From: Loripinus fragilis
Taxonomy: Eukaryota; Mollusca; Bivalvia; Lucinida; Lucinidae
NCBI GenBank assembly: GCA_964019695.1
Contig: OZ026520.1
Span: forward strand, 34,204,620-34,268,619
Reading direction: 5' to 3'
Length of the DNA: 64,000 bases
Of the stretch, positions 37,601-43,600 are shown one piece after another; the first letter of the stretch is position 1, and each line of letters begins with the position of its first letter. The position numbers were made by a program, and so were the translations under genes. Under the pieces are notes generated by a model. The model worked only from the letters and a program-made list of their open reading frames with translations. It was not told the origin of the DNA and made no database searches.

Positions 37601-40600
37601 AAGGCTAGGGAACAATGTTATTAGTCCTAATGTTTTTAAGAAAACGGGAGATTTTGACGATAAATGTATGTACTGAAACAAACTGAAAACCCGGAAAAAA
37701 CATGCCATATTGTTGTTGTTGTTGTCACATAGGCTAGATTCTGCCCGTCTCAGATCTCAACTTGGAGTAGTTTTCAAGTCTTAAATGGTTTACACTTTCA
37801 CCACTCTATTTACATATTATGAATGTCTCTATTTACAGAAAAATACTGATATACCAAATCACTTTTGTGTGGAACTAACTCCTATAACCTTTCTATTTCC
37901 TGTGGCACCTCGCCATAGCCGGGGTCCGGGAATAAATACATGTAGACTCAAAAACTGATCGACTAGCTCCCAGTAAGCACGTAAAATCCGGCTACTCTCG
38001 GTCTGCCAGAAAAACACCACCCGAAAAGCGTTTTGCTGGCGGGCCCATAGTTGCCCGAGATTTGTGCTGGCTGTTTGCAAGTTAGCCCTGGGAAGTTAGC
38101 CTTATATGATACATGTTCGTCTGACATACATGTAGTTAAAGAAACTAGAGCTTGTGCTTGTCATCTTCCTAAAGGAAATAGCAAAATACGCTGATACATG
38201 TACAGCTGCGGAGGTTGATCTGAGTCTAAGTGTAGGATTGTGGGTTGCGGGCACATTCAAATTGTAGGAAATTATGTGCCATTATTTACCGTTAAATATC
38301 CATCCCCATTATAACCTCTTTTTTTAAGATACATCTTTTTCACAAAGATGTATCTTGTTAAGCGCTATTAATAGACATTATAACGTGGGCTTTTTGGCTG
38401 TCTATTTATAACGCACCATGTTGTCTGATTAAAGAGAGACTCTGCCGATAGCTACACTGTCCTTGTAAAAAACATGCATTTGCCAATCAGAGCAAGCTTT
38501 GCACGTATTAACTCGCCTGAACCCCGAGGTTACTCTCTAATTCGCGATGAATTTTACGCCCTTGTATATAATGTAATGCATTAAATACACTTGTTATATT
38601 TGTTTTAGAAATAGACTAGACCTAATTCAGTGATTTTTTTACAAATTTGTTTCTATGAGTCCCGGGACTCACTGGGCCAAAATTCTTTGCATCCCAAGCT
38701 CGAAGTTTTGCATCCCATACGACGTCCACTTTGAATTATAAATTTTGTGTATCCATACGAATCCGGCCATTCATAGAAGCCAATTTGGGAAGCAAAACAC
38801 TGGCATACTTATTTATACTATAATAAAGATGAAACTTAATTTACTTTGTAAAGTAAAACAATAAAGATATAAAAACCTACCTGACTTTCTTATTACTAAA
38901 AAGTTCAGTTGCAGACAGTATATTTCCTTAATTTAATCATATTATCATCTTTTGCCAAGAGTCAGACTTTTGTCTCGCAGTTTTCATATATTTTTAGAGC
39001 CCAGGTCATTAGCCCGTGTTCATCTAACTCTGCATGCCTACAAGTGTAGTGCTGGAAGTTACTGCATTTGAGCCTTTGGACATACCATATTAATTTTTCT
39101 TTTATCATCTGTGCACAGTCCAGTCTCCGTACTTCATGAGCCTGCAGTAATACTTTAACCATTCTATTGGTATTTGCTCGAAGCAGGGTGTTTAAACTTG
39201 CGGGTAAAATGCATTATTCAAATGTTTCATTTCGGGTTGGTAGTATTGGATCAGTACTGGTTTATCGGCACTGGTTTTTACCAGTAGTCCGGTACTGGCT
39301 TTTACCGGTAAACTCCCTACAGCGGGTCATATCTGAAAACACGTGTTTCCCAAGGGAAGTAATGATCGCTTTACTGTTGGGGAGTTTTTTTCAGTACCGG
39401 TTTTTACCAATATTATTCAAGACACGATGCGCAAGTTAAAAAAAAACACTCAATACGAAAGTTGCAAATACTAAATGCAGACTTTTTGCCACAATTTTAA
39501 TGCATCCTGCAGGACTCTCATGGTTTAAAATCATGCGTCCTTTGTGAGAAGCATGCGTCTGAGACCCAGGACGTGCAGGTAAAAAAAATCACTGCATATT
39601 GTCGAAATTTATGAAACAGACTATAATCGTGTAACGCGCATTTGATACGGGAAACCATAATGGCTTGAGAATAAAAGATACAAAGATTTGCTTTATATAA
39701 TGCTGTTAAAGTCCTTTAGGATATAGTGAGTTATCTTATATTGCACTTATTTACTATGTGCAATTAAGCAAGGCATGCAAAGAATGGTAGTAAAGCAAAT
39801 TAGAAATGCTGTACAGCGGGAGTTGACCTATATTCATGATCAATGTTCATTATTAGGACTAGTGCACAAACTGGTTCTCGGCCATTTACTTGGAAATTTT
39901 CAAGTTAAATTGCATCTATAATAAGATCGCGTGGTCAGTCTGAGTATTAACCAATAAGGGCATTGTTTTCTATCTGGTGTGATGAATATTACAATTTAAG
40001 AATACTTCTGATTGGTGAAAATTTGCATAAATTGTAGGTCTAAAGCGATATTAGAACGGCGGCCAAAAGGCCGCAAAAAATCTATAATATGAGCCAGTGC
40101 ATGAGATTTTCAACAATTTGGTATGTGCGACCAGCAATGCTTCAGATCAGTCTGCGCATACGCGCAGTCTGATCAGAGCATTTGCTTGTCGCTGTTTAGA
40201 TACTGACTGAACAACAGTTGGAGTTTCTAAGCTTAAATGGAAGCTGCAGAGGCTCGTTCGAGTCTACACATGTCAAAATGCCACATTGTTTAAAATATCA
40301 TGCACTGGCTCATTATATAATATTCTATTTTATCTCTGTAGCTGAGCAGGCTTGTTTGAGCTTCATTGGTCAGAAACCCCGAAGAGAGGTTTTCTCTCGT
40401 TTAAGTCCAAATAGTATTGAGTCACAAGCGTGTAGCATTATCTCATGATGGATTTTGTATTCTTTTCAACAGGATGATGACAGGGTTAAACTATTGTCCT
40501 TGTAGGCAGTGTGTTTCGTGGAAGTGGCTTCAAAAAGACAATGTTGAACCTAAACATACAGACGGTGAAATATACGACGAAATTAATGAGGATTTTGTAA

Positions 40601-43600
40601 GTTGTTGTTTTTTCCCTAATAAATAAAACCTCAAGTTGAGCTACGGTGGGCCCATCCAACGACAAGCATCAGGCACCAACCAACGGATGAAAGCTTTACG
40701 CCAGGGCTGTCATTAAGTCTGAGGGCTGAACCACCGTCGTGCAATTAAAAAGGAAACCATAGCTATCAACCGTGATTGGGTTCGCAACCAGGCATGCAGA
40801 CTGTCGCATGATATCTATGTTGTATTCAAGGTTTGTACCCAAGTCTGACGTCATACCAACTAAGCCACTGCTCTGCGCAATTAAATTGTGTGTTTAAGCT
40901 CTGGGAATGTGTTTGTAAACAGCAAATGTAACATCTTTTGTATATTGATACTTCGGTGAAAATATGCCAATTTCCAAAAAGTACAATTTTCTATTTGTTC
41001 TTAATTTGTAGATAAGATTGATAAACAATAAGCTGATCAAAGTAGTTCTGACAGGCAACCATATTATCACCAGTTTGTTTGTTTGTTTGTTTTGTTGCTT
41101 TACGTCCCAAGTCAACAGCTATGGTCATTGCGGGACGGTCAGTTCACCTAACCACACTTTTTCCTGGGCAAGCTTGAACAAGCCGTTAACCAGTATTTCG
41201 TGCACATACTTTCGCTTGTAACTGACAACAACCCTTCTTGAATGATTCAGCGGAAGGTAGGAGAATGACAATAGAAATTATTTCATGATCAATCTCCATG
41301 AAAGTATGGGACCGGTCCGGGATCGAACTCACGACCCCTGGATCTGCCGTCATACTCGCATCTGTTGCCAGACACGTTACCGACTGCGCTACGCGGCCAG
41401 GTTTTATCACCAGTTTACTGCAAAGTAGGATATGAGTGGATTAATTAAGTTATTTGTTGATTTTCATAGCCCTGCTTTGAAAATGTGGGGGCTATACTGG
41501 ATTGGGGTTGTCAGTCATTCTGTTCATCATTCCATCCATCATTCGATCTGTCCATCATTCCATCCATCATAATTTTGTTTCTTCTCAATATCTTGAGAAT
41601 AAATTAATAGAATTTTACTAAGAGATTGTTAAACATACTTTTTTTCTATCATTTGTAACAGATGTATTAATGAATGAATTTTGTTCATTCTTTTGTTTCG
41701 GCTCCATATCTAAAAAAAACAAATCGGCAACATTTTGTCAAATGTTGTATCTGCATTTGATATTGGTATGATCTAGTTTGGAATTGTTACCTGTCATTTT
41801 TCCCAATTTGTAACAGAGTTATGGCCCTTGATTGATGTCAGAATTTCGATTCCACTCAAACTATCTTTAGAAAGAATTGACAGGATTTTATTAAATTTTG
41901 TATATGCATTGATATTGACAAGTTTTAGTTTGGGATTATTACCTGTCATATTTTGCAAATTTATAACACAGTTATGGCCCTTGATTGATGTTAGAATTTC
42001 GATTCTGCTCAAATATCGTTAGAACAAATGGACATTATTTCATCAAATTATGTATATGCATTGATACGATCTAGGTTGGGATTGTTATCTATCATTTTTG
42101 CAAAGTAACAGAGTCATGGCGCTTGTTCGATTTTGTTTGTTTGTTTGATTTGATTCTGTATGTCCCATCAACAATCTTTCAGTTAAACAGGGATGGGTCT
42201 TCCTGGGTTGAACCAGTACTAAGCTAGGATAATTGTGTCTTGCTCAAGGACCACAACGCAGTAACGCCGTTGAGGCTCGAACCCGCGGCCACTCTGTCTC
42301 AAATCAAGCACTCTACCACTGAGCCACTGCGCTCTCTAACGCTTGTTTGATGTCAGCATTTCGATTCTACCCAATAGCATTAGAACGAGTGGACAGCTAT
42401 TAACCAAATGTTGTCTATGCATTGCTATTGGCAAGATCTTGATAGAAGTTCTCTTATAAGTCGTGTTCCTTTTGGACAAATGAGTGCATAATCGATTATG
42501 GTTTTCCGTGATCAATGAAAGTAAGTAAGGGTGCAAAGATCAGGAGTCGATACAATCAAGTACCACACCTGACCCAGGATACCAATGGGAAAGTGACAAA
42601 CTCACAGCAGACACCACAAACGAGAGCCTAGAGGTCAGCCCTCTCCCAGCAGGTGACCACAAAACACATACAAACAGACGCGCACAAAGACACAGCAAAC
42701 ACAAGACAGAACAAAAAACACAAAAGATCCACAAAAGAAGTACCGCCCTGGAACTGTCAGTAAAACACTTTTAAATGACTTTTTTATTTCATAATACATC
42801 TGTTACAAATAATAGAAAAAAGTATGTTTAACAATCTCTTAGTAAAATTATATTAATTTATTCTCAAGATATTGAGTAGAAACAAAATTATGATGGATGG
42901 TATGATGGACAGATAGAATGATGAATGGAATTATGGACAGAATGACTGACAACCCCCAAAAAACTTTTATCATTACTTGAATTTATAGCAATGTATTTTT
43001 TATACTTAAGTTGGGACACATATATAAGTGTTTTCACTACAAAACGTGTAATGCTATCTGTATGTTTTATATACAGAAAAATAGCCACTAATATTACATA
43101 TATAGTTGTCAACAAACTTACAATTTTATTGTAAACTTTCTAGCAGTTTTACAGATTTAGGTTTAATTATTGGTAAATTGAAGAATCTGATAATCAATCA
43201 TTTACTTTGAGCTGCGTCTAACCACAACTGCTAAGTATAAACTATTTTGATACTATACCAATCATTAAGGCAATGTTTAAGCAACTTAAGCATAAGATTC
43301 AAAATATAATAAAATAAATATTGTTATTTGCAGATGAAAGCAGTGTATGAATTTGATATAAAGAAAGATCCACACCCAAATCTTAAAAACCGTGTCCAGA
43401 GCAACGCCCACGTGAACGTATGTTACAGTAGTGGGATGGACAATGATGATATCATAGCATCCATGAAAGCTAATGCTCCAACACTTCAACTTTCTACTAG
43501 AAACCTTCGCCAAGTTCCGAGACAAAATGAATATGAAACATCAAAAGGTCTCCAGAAACAACCAGAGAAAACCACAAAACAAGCCTTTGTAATGAGCCAT

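Larger units (their letters stand above)
41504..42957. repeat. ~170-bp inverted repeats enclosing 1.1 kb of mixed repeats
   Basis: The left arm at 41504-41675 (GGGGTTGTCAGTCATTCTGT...ATTTGTAACAGATGTATTA) is complementary to the right arm at 42784-42957. Between them lie a ~150-bp tandem array, a SINE and a retroelement tail. The arms are close to identical by eye apart from small changes. Confidence 0.87.
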
